Assembly: GCF_018968705.1 (NCBI RefSeq)
Contig: NZ_CP076668.1
Span: 2,739,001-2,803,000, forward strand
Length of the DNA: 64,000 nt
Direction of reading: 5' to 3'
DNA from: Pseudomonas lijiangensis
GTDB lineage: Bacteria; Pseudomonadota; Gammaproteobacteria; Pseudomonadales; Pseudomonadaceae
In this document: piece by piece, positions 10,081 to 19,453 of the stretch
Layout: each line of letters opens with the position of its first letter
How positions within the stretch are numbered: position 1 is the stretch's first letter
Notes under the pieces: model-generated
Told to the model about the DNA's origin: nothing
The model's input: the letters and a program-made list of their open reading frames with translations, nothing else
The model's database searches: none
Made by a program: the position numbers and the translations under genes

Positions 10081-11052
10081 TTACACAGCCATCGCATATT
10101 TAGGATCGTATGGCTTGCCTGACTTGATCACGCCATACACCAGGTGCAAGAGCTTACGCATGGCTGCGCAGATGATCTGTTGGGGCGCTTTGCCTCGCGC
10201 CTTGAGCCTATCGCTTTGAGCCTTAATCACGGCGTTATGGCGGGAGGCCACAATGCCGGGCATATACAGGCTTTTACGCAGTCTGGCGGACCCGGTTTTG
10301 GAGATGGGCGTCGGCCCTGTGTATTCACCTGATTGGTCAGGTACCGGGTTAAGGCCGGCAAATGCCACAATGGCACGAGCCCCTTTGTACTTAAGTGGAT
10401 CCCCAAGCTCTGCCAGCAGAGAGGCCGCACTTGTGTCACCCAGACCGTCGATTGATACGATCAAATCACGCTTGCCGCGCAGATCGGGATCGTCATCAAT
10501 GTGCTGACGAATCTTTTTTCTGGTGTGTTCGATCTGCTCGTCAAGGGAGTCGATGAGCGACCGTATGGAGTGCTGAACGCTGACGTCGCAAACTTCCAGG
10601 CGATTGGCTTCCATCTGCCGCATTTCCTGCAAGTCCTCCAGTCGGCGTACCAGCGCCCGTAAACGCCGCTGTGACGGAGGTTCCGGTGTCCACTCTCGCA
10701 GTTTGTGAGTTCGCTCAGAACCGTACCGGGCAATGAGCTTGGCGTCTGCCTTGTCCGTCTTGACTCGCCGCAGATCCTCTTTGCCATAGGCATGAATGAT
10801 GGCTGGATTGAGCACTGCGACCTTGAATCCTCTGGCGTAGAGAAATTCAGCCAAGGCTTCGTAGTAGATGCCCGTTGCTTCCATGACGACCCAGCAGGCT
10901 TTCTCTGCATGCGTTTCCAGCCACTGCTCGAACTGATTGAAACCAGCCTCCGTATTGGCCAGCTTGGCTTTGGTACGAAATTTTTGGTTGCCCTGGAGCA
11001 GAGCGATATCAAAGGTTTTCTTAGCGCAATCGACGCCGACAGCTACAGGCAT
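10081..11052 (-). CDS. IS110-family transposase (DEDD recombinase)
   Basis: 323 residues from the ATG at 11052, which has AAGGAG 7 bases upstream; a 13-codon longer frame lacks a ribosome site. The N-terminal DEDD RuvC-like domain begins VAVGVDCAKKTFDIAL, with D8 catalytic, and continues through VVMEATGIYYEAL and VKTDKADAKLIARY. A coiled middle follows (about 130-190). The C-terminal transposase-20 domain has SIDGLGDTSAASLLAELGD and GPTPISKTGSARLRKSLY, whose serine is the expected nucleophile. The gene is full-length and undamaged, so the copy may be active. It moves DNA by recombination guided by a bridge RNA encoded beside the transposase in this family. Confidence 0.93.
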   Translation of the reverse strand: MPVAVGVDCAKKTFDIALLQGNQKFRTKAKLANTEAGFNQFEQWLETHAEKACWVVMEATGIYYEALAEFLYARGFKVAVLNPAIIHAYGKEDLRRVKTDKADAKLIARYGSERTHKLREWTPEPPSQRRLRALVRRLEDLQEMRQMEANRLEVCDVSVQHSIRSLIDSLDEQIEHTRKKIRQHIDDDPDLRGKRDLIVSIDGLGDTSAASLLAELGDPLKYKGARAIVAFAGLNPVPDQSGEYTGPTPISKTGSARLRKSLYMPGIVASRHNAVIKAQSDRLKARGKAPQQIICAAMRKLLHLVYGVIKSGKPYDPKYAMAV

Positions 11053-11059
11053 ATGGGCT

Positions 11060-11290
11060 CCTTGATCAGTTGGGTGATGATCGAGCTGCACTCTGTCCAG
11101 CCTTGCAATTCAATACGTGCTCACGTCACTGACGGGCACCAGATACCGTTCGGACTTGCTGAGTGAGGGTGGAGGGCCAGAGCTCAATCTACGTATTGCA
11201 GGCTCTGGGCCTTAGGAGCGCGACAGCTTCTTGGCCCTCCCTCGATGATCAGTCGAGAACTATCGACACCAGAAATGTCGATAGTTGCCA
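11060..11290 (-). ncRNA. Candidate bridge RNA region of the IS110 element
   Basis: The leader upstream of the transposase is non-coding and rich in pairable segments. These are a perfect 11-bp hairpin (11258-11268 with 11276-11286, 7-nt loop), a 9-bp pairing GGAGGGCCA (11171-11179) with TGGCCCTCC (11232-11240), and an inner CAGAGC / GCTCTG pair (11179-11184, 11202-11207). Two 9-base words from the right-end side of the element recur here: AGATACCGT at 11141 (also 10031) and CCTTGCAAT at 11101 (also 10051). In the IS110 group the bridge RNA comes from this position and contains guide loops matching element ends and target. The assignment is inference. Confidence 0.45.
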
Positions 11291-11293
11291 TAC

Positions 11294-11394
11294 AAGGAGC
11301 GCGCTTGCCCGCGACCGGCTGCGTAGCAGTCGTAGATTTTGCGAGCGCTTCGCACTCGGTCGTCGGAGTGCCGCCTAGGGCAAGCGCGCTCCTT
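11294..11394. repeat. REP (BIME-like) long palindrome
   Basis: Perfect 17-bp inverted arms AAGGAGCGCGCTTGCCC (11294-11310) and its complement (11378-11394) enclose about 67 bases containing a second partial palindrome (GCGAGCGCTTCGC). This is a different REP subtype from the GAATTCATTCGCG type seen elsewhere in the window. It directly abuts the IS110 left-end side. Confidence 0.8.
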
Positions 11395-11735
11395 GTTTGC
11401 TGCGCGACAGCGCGGCTCCGACTCCCACCGCTTCAACGCTGCCCGCTTGACATACCTCCCCAAAAAAGCCGACAAACGGTCGTCCAGGTTTTGCTTTCCT
11501 TAGCCGCTCAGGCGTTATGCGCTGTGGAATGGCCCAGCTCTGAGCTGACAGATTCGTCTACGCTGAGGCTCGTTCTCAAACTTTTTGAACTTTGCCTGTG
11601 CAGGCGGCTCGGAAAACCATGCGACAGATTGAGACGAATCAGGACTGTCTTTCCCTGTCCGCACCGCATCGATACAAAACCTTTTTCTGCATGGATTGCA
11701 CAGGAGCGTCCCAGGGGCGTGAGGAGTGATGCTCG
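11395..11735. promoter_or_regulatory. Leader region of the glgE-treS-glgB operon
   Basis: About 340 bases without a credible gene. Half a REP-like word (GCGCGACAGCGCGGCTCCGA) follows the palindrome. TTGACA (11448-11453) and TTGAAC-type boxes occur further on, and a GAGGAG ribosome site lies before the glgE ATG at 11736. The operon promoter is expected here but no single -35/-10 pair stands out. Confidence 0.35.
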
Positions 11736-13766
11736 ATGAATGTGACTGCTGATCAGCCATACGGCCCGGATTCTCTGGCCACTGATGTTCCACACCCAAC
11801 CCGTCCCTTGACCCTGACCCAAGCCCTGCAATTGCCGCGCATCGTGATCGAAGACACCATGCCGGTGATCGATGGCGGGTTGTTTGCCGTGAAGGGCATC
11901 GTCGGGCAGAAGGTCACGGTGACCAGCAAGGTGTTTGCCGACGGGCATGACAAGCTGGCGGTGCGTGTCTGTTGGCGGGCCGATGGTGAAGAGAACTGGC
12001 AGGATGCTTCGCTGCGTGACCTGGGCAATGACAGCTGGATCGGTGAGTTCACCCCGACATCGGTTGACCGTTACGTGTTTCGCCTGGAGGCCTGGATCGA
12101 TCAGTACGCCAGCTATCGCTACGAACTGGAGAAAAAGTTCGCAGCCGGTGTGTCAATCGAGCTGGAGCTGGAAGAAGGGCGCCTGCATCTGCTGCATGCG
12201 GCCGAACGCAGTCAGGGAGCCTTGCGTCAGCAGATCGAAAGCGTTCTCGAACGTCTCGGCCAGATAGACGCCGATGGCCGTGTCGCATTGCTCTTGCACA
12301 GTGAAACCTCGGCCTTGATGGTTCAGGCAGACAACCGTGCGTTTCTGAGCCGCAGCATCGAGTTTCCGCTGGATGTGGAACGGCAACTGGCGCAGTTCGC
12401 CAGCTGGTATGAGTTGTTTCCCCGCTCGATCACTGATGACCCGGCGCGGCATGGCACCTTCAATGATGTGCACTCGCGCCTGCCGATGATCCGGGACATG
12501 GGCTTCGATGTGCTGTATTTCCCGCCCATCCATCCCATTGGCCGCGCCCATCGCAAAGGCCCCAATAACTCGCTGACCGCAGGCCCGGATGATCCTGGTA
12601 GCCCTTATGCCATTGGCAGTGAAGACGGCGGCCATGAGGCCATTCACCCGCAACTGGGTACCCTTGAGGACTTCCGTAGTCTGGTAGCGGCCGCCGCAGA
12701 GCATGGTCTGGAAATCGCTCTGGATTTTGCCATTCAGTGTTCTCAGGATCACCCGTGGCTCAAGCAGCATCCGGGCTGGTTCTCCTGGCGTCCGGACGGC
12801 ACCATCCGTTATGCGGAAAACCCGCCGAAGAAATATCAGGACATCGTCAACGTCGACTTCTATACCGCCGATGCGATTCCCAGCCTCTGGCTGGAGTTGC
12901 GGGATATCGTGCTGGGCTGGGTCGAGGAGGGTGTGAAGATCTTTCGGGTCGATAACCCGCACACCAAGCCGTTGCCGTTCTGGCAGTGGATGATCGATGA
13001 CATTCGTCGTCAGCACCCCGATGTGATGTTTCTGGCCGAGGCTTTTACCAAGCCCGCGATGATGGCACGGCTGGGCAAGGTCGGTTACTCCCAGAGCTAT
13101 ACCTATTTCACCTGGCGCAACACCAAGGCCGAGCTGTCCGAATACCTGACCCAGCTCAATCAGGCGCCATTGCGTGATTGCTATCGCCCCAACTTCTTCG
13201 TCAATACGCCGGACATCAATCCGTATTTTCTCCATGAGTCGGGGCGCGCGGGTTTTCTGATCCGTGCTGCGCTGGCCACCATGGGCTCGGGCCTGTGGGG
13301 CATGTATTCGGGCTTCGAGTTGTGCGAGTCGGCTCCGATCCCCGGCAAGGAGGAATACCTGGACTCCGAGAAGTATGAGATCCGGGTCCGGGACTTCACG
13401 GCACCGGGCAATATCATTGCCGAGATCGCCCAGCTCAACCGCATTCGCAGGCAGAACCCGGCCCTGCAGACGCATCTGGGCCTGAAGCTGTATGCGGCCT
13501 GGAACGACAATATTCTGTATTTCGGCAAGCGCTCGGATGATGGCAGCAACTTCATTCTGGTCGCGGTCAGCCTCGATCCGTTCAATGCCCAGGAAGCGCA
13601 CTTCGAGTTGCCGCTGTGGGACATGGGGTTGCCCGACGATGCTGCAACGTCGGGTGAAGACCTGATGACCGGGCATCGCTGGACCTGGTACGGCAAGATT
13701 CAGTGGATGCGAATCGACCCTTCGTATCAGCCATTTGGCATCTGGCGTATCCAGGCCGCGAATTGA
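11736..13766 (+). CDS. glgE: GlgE, alpha-1,4-glucan:maltose-1-phosphate maltosyltransferase
   Basis: 676 residues, the normal length for this GH13_3 enzyme. It adds maltosyl units from maltose 1-phosphate to the non-reducing end of alpha-1,4-glucan in the cytoplasm. An N-terminal beta-sandwich domain (about 30-150) precedes a helical insert and the GH13 barrel. The catalytic nucleophile is D406 in FRVDNPHTKP, and the acid/base is E435 in FLAEAFTKPAMM. Both match the GlgE-specific versions of these motifs. The donor is made by the maltokinase half of the next gene, and the product is branched by GlgB two genes on. The start is the ATG preceded by GAGGAG. The gap to the next start is 17 bases, so the three genes form one operon. 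Confidence 0.95.
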   Translation: MNVTADQPYGPDSLATDVPHPTRPLTLTQALQLPRIVIEDTMPVIDGGLFAVKGIVGQKVTVTSKVFADGHDKLAVRVCWRADGEENWQDASLRDLGNDSWIGEFTPTSVDRYVFRLEAWIDQYASYRYELEKKFAAGVSIELELEEGRLHLLHAAERSQGALRQQIESVLERLGQIDADGRVALLLHSETSALMVQADNRAFLSRSIEFPLDVERQLAQFASWYELFPRSITDDPARHGTFNDVHSRLPMIRDMGFDVLYFPPIHPIGRAHRKGPNNSLTAGPDDPGSPYAIGSEDGGHEAIHPQLGTLEDFRSLVAAAAEHGLEIALDFAIQCSQDHPWLKQHPGWFSWRPDGTIRYAENPPKKYQDIVNVDFYTADAIPSLWLELRDIVLGWVEEGVKIFRVDNPHTKPLPFWQWMIDDIRRQHPDVMFLAEAFTKPAMMARLGKVGYSQSYTYFTWRNTKAELSEYLTQLNQAPLRDCYRPNFFVNTPDINPYFLHESGRAGFLIRAALATMGSGLWGMYSGFELCESAPIPGKEEYLDSEKYEIRVRDFTAPGNIIAEIAQLNRIRRQNPALQTHLGLKLYAAWNDNILYFGKRSDDGSNFILVAVSLDPFNAQEAHFELPLWDMGLPDDAATSGEDLMTGHRWTWYGKIQWMRIDPSYQPFGIWRIQAAN

Positions 13767-13783
13767 AGAGGCAGGAGCCCGCA

Positions 13784-16700
13784 ATGGCGAAGAAGAAAGC
13801 ACCTAACGCCACATTCATCAACGACCCGCTCTGGTACAAGGACGCGGTCATCTATCAGGTTCACGTCAAGTCGTTCTTCGATTCCAACAACGATGGTGTC
13901 GGTGACTTTGCCGGCCTGATCGACAAGCTCGATTACATTGCCGAGCTGGGCGTCAACACCATCTGGCTGCTGCCGTTCTATCCCTCGCCACGGCGTGACG
14001 ATGGCTACGACATTTCCGAATATCGCGATGTGCACAGCGATTACGGGACCATGGCCGATGCCAAAAAATTTATCGCTCAGGCTCACAAGCGCGGCTTGCG
14101 GGTCATCAGCGAGCTGGTCATCAATCACACCTCGGACCAGCACCCGTGGTTCCAGAAGGCGCGGCACTCCAAGCCCGGCTCCAAGGCTCGCGACTTTTAT
14201 GTGTGGTCCGATACCGATCAGAAGTACGAAGGCACGCGGATCATCTTCCTGGACACGGAAAAGTCCAACTGGACCTGGGACCCGGTGGCCGGTCAGTACT
14301 TCTGGCACCGTTTCTACTCCCACCAGCCGGACCTGAACTTCGACAATCCCCATGTGATGGATGCGGTGCTGGATGTCATGCGCTTCTGGCTGGATCTGGG
14401 CGTCGATGGCCTGCGTCTGGATGCCATTCCTTATCTGATCGAGCGCGATGGCACCAACAACGAGAACCTGCCCGAGACTCATCAGGTCCTCAAGCGTATC
14501 CGCGCCGAGATCGATGCCCATTATCCTGATCGCATGCTGCTGGCCGAGGCCAATCAATGGCCGGAGGACACGCAACAGTATTTCGGTGACACCCACGGCC
14601 CGGATGGCGATGAATGTCATATGGCGTTTCACTTTCCGCTGATGCCGCGCATGTACATGGCGCTGGCTCAGGAGGACCGCTTCCCGATCACTGACATTCT
14701 GCGCCAGACACCGGAAATTCCGGCCAACTGCCAGTGGGCGATCTTTCTGCGCAATCACGATGAGTTGACCCTGGAGATGGTCACCGATCGTGAGCGGGAC
14801 TATCTGTGGAATTACTACGCGGCCGACAAGCGTGCCCGCATCAACCTGGGCATTCGTCGACGTCTGGCTCCGCTGGTGGAGCGTGACCGTCGCCGGGTCG
14901 AACTGCTCAACAGCATGCTGTTGTCCATGCCGGGTACGCCGACGCTGTATTACGGCGATGAAATCGGCATGGGTGACAACATCTACCTGGGCGATCGCGA
15001 CGGGGTTCGCACGCCGATGCAGTGGTCCATCGACCGCAATGGCGGTTTCTCGCGAGCCGACCCGGCCAGTCTGGTATTGCCGCCGCTCATGGACCCGCTG
15101 TACGGCTATCAGTCGGTCAACGTCGAAAGCCAGGAGAAAGACCCGCATTCCTTGCTGAACTGGAATCGCCGCATGCTGGCCGTACGTAAACAGCAGAAGG
15201 CCTTCGGGCGCGGCACCCTGAAAATGCTGTCGCCGTCCAATCGTCGCATCCTGGCCTACATTCGCGAATACACGGGGTCGGATGGACATAACGAGATCAT
15301 TTTGTGCGTAGCCAACGTGTCCAGTGCCGCCCAGGCCGCCGAGCTTGAGCTGTCGGCCCATGCGGGCACTGTTCCGGTGGAAATGCTCGGCGGCAGTGCC
15401 TTCCCGCCGATCGGGCAACTGAGTTATCTGCTGACGCTGCCACCTTATGGTTTTTACTGGTTTCTTCTTGCCCCGGAGAATCAAATGCCCAGTTGGCACG
15501 TGGAACCTGCGCAAAGCATGCCGGACTTCCCCACGCTGGTACTCAAGAAGCGTCTTGAGGAACTGCTCGACGAGCCGTTGCGCAGCACGATGGAAAACAC
15601 ATCCCTGGCGGTCTATCTGCCCAAGCGCCGCTGGTTTGCGGGCAAGGACAAGGCCATCGACGATGTCCATATCGCTTATGCCGTGCGCTTTGGCGACCCG
15701 GCGCATCCGGTTCTGCTCAGTGAAATCGAGGTCACGGCCGGTGGTCAGCCAGAGCGCTATCAACTGCCTTTCGGGCTGCTGGCCGAAGACGACATCAGCA
15801 GTGCCTTGCCCCAGCAACTGGCGCTGGCCCGTGTACGACGCGGTCGACAAGTCGGTCTGATTACCGATGCTTTCACCTTGGAAACCTTTATCCGCGCAGT
15901 GATTCAGGGCATGCAGGATCAGACTGTACTGGCCAGCAGCGAAGGCGAGTTACGCTTCGAGCACACCTCGCAGCTGGCTCCGTTGGGACTCGGCGATGAG
16001 TCCGAGGTGCGCTATCTCTCCGCCGAGCAGTCCAACAGCTCGGTGGTGGTGGGCAGCAGTCTGGTGCTCAAGCTGATCCGCAAGGTCAGCGCCGGGACTC
16101 ACCCTGAGCTGGAAATGGGTGCTTACCTGACCAATGCCGGTTATCGGAACATTTCGCCTTTGCTGGGTGCCGTGACCCGAGTCGGCAATGACGGGCAACC
16201 GCACCTGTTGATGATTGCCCAGGGCTACCTGAGCAATCAGGGCGATGCCTGGGAGTGGACCCAGAACAACCTTGAGCGTGCAGTGCGTGATGCCCTGGCT
16301 CATGGTGTGTCCGAGCAGGAGCAGCATTACAACGCCTTGCTGGAACTGGCGGACTTCTCCCGCTATCTGGGGCAACGGCTGGGAGAAATGCACCAGGTTC
16401 TGGCCGCTCCCACCGATAACCCGGATTTTGCGGTGCAGGTTACCAGTGTCAAGGACAGCCAGGCGTCGGCGATGAGCGTCGGCGCACAGCTTGATCGTGC
16501 CCTGGAGTTGCTCGATCAGCGCAAGGATTCGCTGGATGCCAATGATCAGCAACTGGTCAGCGACCTCATCGCCCGGCGCAAGTCCATCCAGAATCATGTG
16601 CAGGATCTGGCCAGACGCTCGGTGGGCGGTTTGCGCATGCGTGTTCACGGCGACCTGCACCTGGGCCAGGTATTGGTGGTCAAGGGCGATGCCTACCTGA

Positions 16701-17113
16701 TCGATTTCGAGGGCGAACCTGCCCGCAGCCTGCCCGAGCGGCGCGCCAAACACAGCCCGTTCAAGGACGTCAGCGGCGTTTTGCGCTCTTTCGACTACGC
16801 TGCCGCCATGGCCGTGCGCAGCGCACAGAGCGTTGATACCTCCGAAGAGGCTGGCGTGGCCCGGAAGTCTGTGGCAGAAACCTATCTGTCTCAGGCCCGC
16901 GAGTCTTTTCTGAGCGGTTATCGCAAGGCAACCGCCGGTCTGGCCCATGAATGGAAAGACAAGACAGGGGAGAGCGCCGCGCTGGAATTGTTCACCCTGG
17001 AAAAAGCTGCTTATGAAGTGATCTACGAAGCCGAGAATCGTCCGAGTTGGTTGGCCGTGCCTTTGCAAGGCTTGCGTGGGTTGCTGGAATTATCCGATGG
17101 AGAAACCAAATGA
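13784..17113 (+). CDS. treS: Trehalose synthase / maltokinase fusion (TreS-Mak)
   Basis: 1109 residues from the ATG at 13784 (GAGGCAGGAG upstream); longer frames upstream only overlap glgE. The first ~550 residues are a GH13_16 trehalose synthase that interconverts trehalose and maltose: nucleophile D213 ([10 protein letters not shown]), acid/base E255 (LLAEANQWP), and [12 protein letters not shown] for the transition-state Asp. The second half, from about 580, is a maltokinase that makes maltose 1-phosphate with ATP. Its aminoglycoside-phosphotransferase-like loop HGDLHLGQ begins at H955 and the metal site is DFEGEP. The fusion delivers maltose directly to the kinase, and its product feeds GlgE. 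The stop overlaps the glgB start (ATGA at 17110). The fusion is common in pseudomonads. Confidence 0.95.
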   Translation: MAKKKAPNATFINDPLWYKDAVIYQVHVKSFFDSNNDGVGDFAGLIDKLDYIAELGVNTIWLLPFYPSPRRDDGYDISEYRDVHSDYGTMADAKKFIAQAHKRGLRVISELVINHTSDQHPWFQKARHSKPGSKARDFYVWSDTDQKYEGTRIIFLDTEKSNWTWDPVAGQYFWHRFYSHQPDLNFDNPHVMDAVLDVMRFWLDLGVDGLRLDAIPYLIERDGTNNENLPETHQVLKRIRAEIDAHYPDRMLLAEANQWPEDTQQYFGDTHGPDGDECHMAFHFPLMPRMYMALAQEDRFPITDILRQTPEIPANCQWAIFLRNHDELTLEMVTDRERDYLWNYYAADKRARINLGIRRRLAPLVERDRRRVELLNSMLLSMPGTPTLYYGDEIGMGDNIYLGDRDGVRTPMQWSIDRNGGFSRADPASLVLPPLMDPLYGYQSVNVESQEKDPHSLLNWNRRMLAVRKQQKAFGRGTLKMLSPSNRRILAYIREYTGSDGHNEIILCVANVSSAAQAAELELSAHAGTVPVEMLGGSAFPPIGQLSYLLTLPPYGFYWFLLAPENQMPSWHVEPAQSMPDFPTLVLKKRLEELLDEPLRSTMENTSLAVYLPKRRWFAGKDKAIDDVHIAYAVRFGDPAHPVLLSEIEVTAGGQPERYQLPFGLLAEDDISSALPQQLALARVRRGRQVGLITDAFTLETFIRAVIQGMQDQTVLASSEGELRFEHTSQLAPLGLGDESEVRYLSAEQSNSSVVVGSSLVLKLIRKVSAGTHPELEMGAYLTNAGYRNISPLLGAVTRVGNDGQPHLLMIAQGYLSNQGDAWEWTQNNLERAVRDALAHGVSEQEQHYNALLELADFSRYLGQRLGEMHQVLAAPTDNPDFAVQVTSVKDSQASAMSVGAQLDRALELLDQRKDSLDANDQQLVSDLIARRKSIQNHVQDLARRSVGGLRMRVHGDLHLGQVLVVKGDAYLIDFEGEPARSLPERRAKHSPFKDVSGVLRSFDYAAAMAVRSAQSVDTSEEAGVARKSVAETYLSQARESFLSGYRKATAGLAHEWKDKTGESAALELFTLEKAAYEVIYEAENRPSWLAVPLQGLRGLLELSDGETK

Positions 17114-19341
17114 ATTTGCCTGACAAAATCGGCACGGGCCGCCAACCAATGCCCGCAGCCGTCGATATGGATGCGTTGATCCGTGCGGAGCACAGAGATC
17201 CCTTTTCCATTCTCGGGCCACATGACGATGGCGCTCACGGGCAGTTCATCCGCGCCTATCTGCCGGGTGCCTTGAGTGTCCGGGTGCTTGCCCAGGATGA
17301 CGGGCGGGATCTGGGCGAATTGCAGATGAGCGAAGTGCCGGGTTTTTTCGTCGGGCATTTCGAGCAGGCACAGCCCTACCTGTTGAAGATCAACTGGGCA
17401 GGCGGTGAGCAGGTCACTGAGGATCCCTACAGTTTCGGTCCATTGTTGGGTGAAATGGACCTGTACCTGTTTGCCGAAGGCAATCATCGCGACCTGAGCA
17501 GTTGCCTGGGCGCACAGATCACCAACGTTGCTGGCATCGATGGCGTGCGCTTTGCGGTCTGGGCACCCAATGCCCGCCGGGTTTCGGTGGTAGGCAACTT
17601 CAATAACTGGGACGGACGCCGCCATCCGATGCGCCTGCGTCATCCCACCGGTGTCTGGGAAGTGTTCGTGCCTCGCTTGCAGGCAGGTGAGATCTACAAG
17701 TACGAGATTCTGGGCAGTCAGGGCATCCTGCCTCTGAAATGTGACCCGGTGGCCCTGGCAACCACCTTGCCGCCCGATACCGCATCAAAGGTCGCCAAAC
17801 CTCTGCAATTCGACTGGCAGGACCACGACTGGCTGCATTCTCGTGGCGACCGCCACACCCATGCTGCGCCACTGTCGATCTACGAGCTGCATGCCGGTTC
17901 CTGGCAGATGGAGCAGAACGAGGACGGCAGCCAGTGGCGGCAATACAACTGGCGTGAACTGGCCGACAGGCTGATCCCTTACGTCAAGGAACTGGGTTTC
18001 ACCCATATCGAACTGATGCCGATCATGGAGCATCCTTTCGGTGGCTCCTGGGGTTATCAATTGCTGGCGCAGTTCGCTCCCACGGCGCGTTATGGTTCGC
18101 CCGAGGACTTTGCATTCTTTGTCAACGCCTGCCATCAGGCTGAAATCGGCGTGATCCTGGACTGGGTGCCTGCGCATTTCCCTACCGATGCCCATGGCCT
18201 GGCCCAGTTCGACGGCACGGCACTGTATGAATACGGCAACCCTCAGGAAGGTTTTCACCAGGATTGGGACACCCTGATCTATAACCTGGGCCGCACTGAA
18301 GTGCATGGCTTCATGCTGGCCTCGGCGCTGCACTGGCTCAAGCACTTCCATATCGATGGCTTGCGGGTGGATGCCGTGGCGTCGATGCTGTATCGCGATT
18401 ACTCGCGCAAGGCCGGAGAGTGGGTGCCGAACCGGTTTGGCGGTCGTGAAAACCTCGAAGCCATCGATTTCCTGCGTCACCTCAACGACGTGGTCGCCAT
18501 CGAGGCACCGGGCACGATGGTGATTGCCGAGGAGTCCACGGCATGGCCGGGGGTGACCCAGAATACCCAGCAGGGTGGGTTGGGGTTCTCCTACAAGTGG
18601 AACATGGGCTGGATGCATGACTCGCTGCATTACATGCAGCAAGACCCGGTTCACCGTGCCCATCACCATAACGAACTGAGTTTCGGCCTGGTGTACGCCT
18701 GGTCGGAGCGTTTCATCCTGCCGATTTCCCATGATGAAGTGGTACACGGCAAGCACTCGCTGATCGACAAGATGCCGGGTGATCGCTGGCAGAAATTCGC
18801 CAACCTGCGTGCCTACCTGACCTTCATGTGGACGCATCCGGGCAAGAAGCTGTTGTTCATGGGTTGCGAGTTCGGTCAGTGGCGCGAGTGGAATCACGAC
18901 GAGCAACTGGACTGGTACCTGCTGCAATATGCCGAGCATATCGGCGTGAAAAAGCTGGTATCGGACCTCAATCGTCTGTATCGCCAGGAAAAGGCCCTGC
19001 ACGAGCGTGATGCCGAGCCGATGGGCTTCCAGTGGCTGATCGGTGACGACGCGGCGAACAGCGTGTTTGCGTGGCTGCGCTGGAGCAAGGAGGGCGAGCC
19101 GCTGCTGGTGGTCGCCAACATGACACCGGTGCCTCGTGAGGGTTACCGTGTGGGCGTGCCTTTTGCCGGGACCTGGGTCGAGTTGCTCAACAGTGATGCT
19201 GAAACCTATGCCGGGTCGAACCTGGGCAATGGTGGTGGCGTGCATAGCGAAGACAGCCCGAGCCATGGCATGCCGACTTCCGTTTCATTGAGCCTGCCGC
19301 CGCTGGCGGTGTTGATCCTCAAGCCTAAAGCGCAGGAGTAG
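17110..19341 (+). CDS. glgB: GlgB, 1,4-alpha-glucan branching enzyme
   Basis: 743 residues from the ATG overlapping the treS stop; a frame open further upstream is only the antecedent of the overlap. It cuts and re-attaches alpha-1,4 chains as alpha-1,6 branches. N1 and CBM48 domains (about 20-230; the second begins [21 protein letters not shown]) precede the GH13 barrel. The nucleophile is D421 ([10 protein letters not shown]), the acid/base E474 (IAEESTAWP), and the third catalytic Asp lies in [15 protein letters not shown]-terminal beta domain ends at about 740. With GlgE it builds branched glucan independently of ADP-glucose. Translational coupling to treS supports a single operon. Confidence 0.96.
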   Translation: MNLPDKIGTGRQPMPAAVDMDALIRAEHRDPFSILGPHDDGAHGQFIRAYLPGALSVRVLAQDDGRDLGELQMSEVPGFFVGHFEQAQPYLLKINWAGGEQVTEDPYSFGPLLGEMDLYLFAEGNHRDLSSCLGAQITNVAGIDGVRFAVWAPNARRVSVVGNFNNWDGRRHPMRLRHPTGVWEVFVPRLQAGEIYKYEILGSQGILPLKCDPVALATTLPPDTASKVAKPLQFDWQDHDWLHSRGDRHTHAAPLSIYELHAGSWQMEQNEDGSQWRQYNWRELADRLIPYVKELGFTHIELMPIMEHPFGGSWGYQLLAQFAPTARYGSPEDFAFFVNACHQAEIGVILDWVPAHFPTDAHGLAQFDGTALYEYGNPQEGFHQDWDTLIYNLGRTEVHGFMLASALHWLKHFHIDGLRVDAVASMLYRDYSRKAGEWVPNRFGGRENLEAIDFLRHLNDVVAIEAPGTMVIAEESTAWPGVTQNTQQGGLGFSYKWNMGWMHDSLHYMQQDPVHRAHHHNELSFGLVYAWSERFILPISHDEVVHGKHSLIDKMPGDRWQKFANLRAYLTFMWTHPGKKLLFMGCEFGQWREWNHDEQLDWYLLQYAEHIGVKKLVSDLNRLYRQEKALHERDAEPMGFQWLIGDDAANSVFAWLRWSKEGEPLLVVANMTPVPREGYRVGVPFAGTWVELLNSDAETYAGSNLGNGGGVHSEDSPSHGMPTSVSLSLPPLAVLILKPKAQE

Positions 19342-19347
19342 CTTGAG

Positions 19348-19435
19348 TAGGAGCGAATTCATTCGCGAAGGTCCGTACATCCGAAGAGAATGTATCGCCT
19401 TCGATGACGTCTCGCGGATGAATCCGCTCCTACAG
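19348..19435. repeat. REP palindrome pair
   Basis: Inverted pair GTAGGAGCGAATTCATTCGC (19348-19367) and TCGCGGATGAATCCGCTCCTAC (about 19412-19432). It sits between the convergent glgB and autotransporter stops and may serve as a bidirectional transcript end. Confidence 0.8.
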
Positions 19436-19453
19436 ATTTACGCAGCGCCTTTC

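Larger units (their letters stand above)
10031..11290 (-). mobile_element. IS110-family insertion sequence (boundaries approximate)
   Basis: The element holds one IS110-type transposase gene on the minus strand. It has a short right-end side (about 10030-10080) and a longer structured left-end side (about 11053-11290). IS110 elements lack conventional terminal inverted repeats and leave little target duplication, so exact ends cannot be placed by eye. The low-coordinate side has a strong hairpin (GCCCCTT / AAGGGGC, 10049-10075). The high-coordinate side ends close to a perfect 11-bp hairpin (11258-11286), directly next to a REP palindrome starting at 11294. Confidence 0.7.

Noticed and set aside
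11245..11739. 164-codon plus frame across the IS left end and a REP palindrome
   Set aside because: It reads straight through hairpins and REP DNA and has no start signal; glgE starts at 11736.
13727..15850. 707-codon minus-strand open frame opposite treS
   Set aside because: Antisense shadow of GC-rich coding DNA. It has no ribosome site, and its composition (Gln/His/Arg-rich) is that of a reversed gene; the treS frame carries all catalytic motifs.
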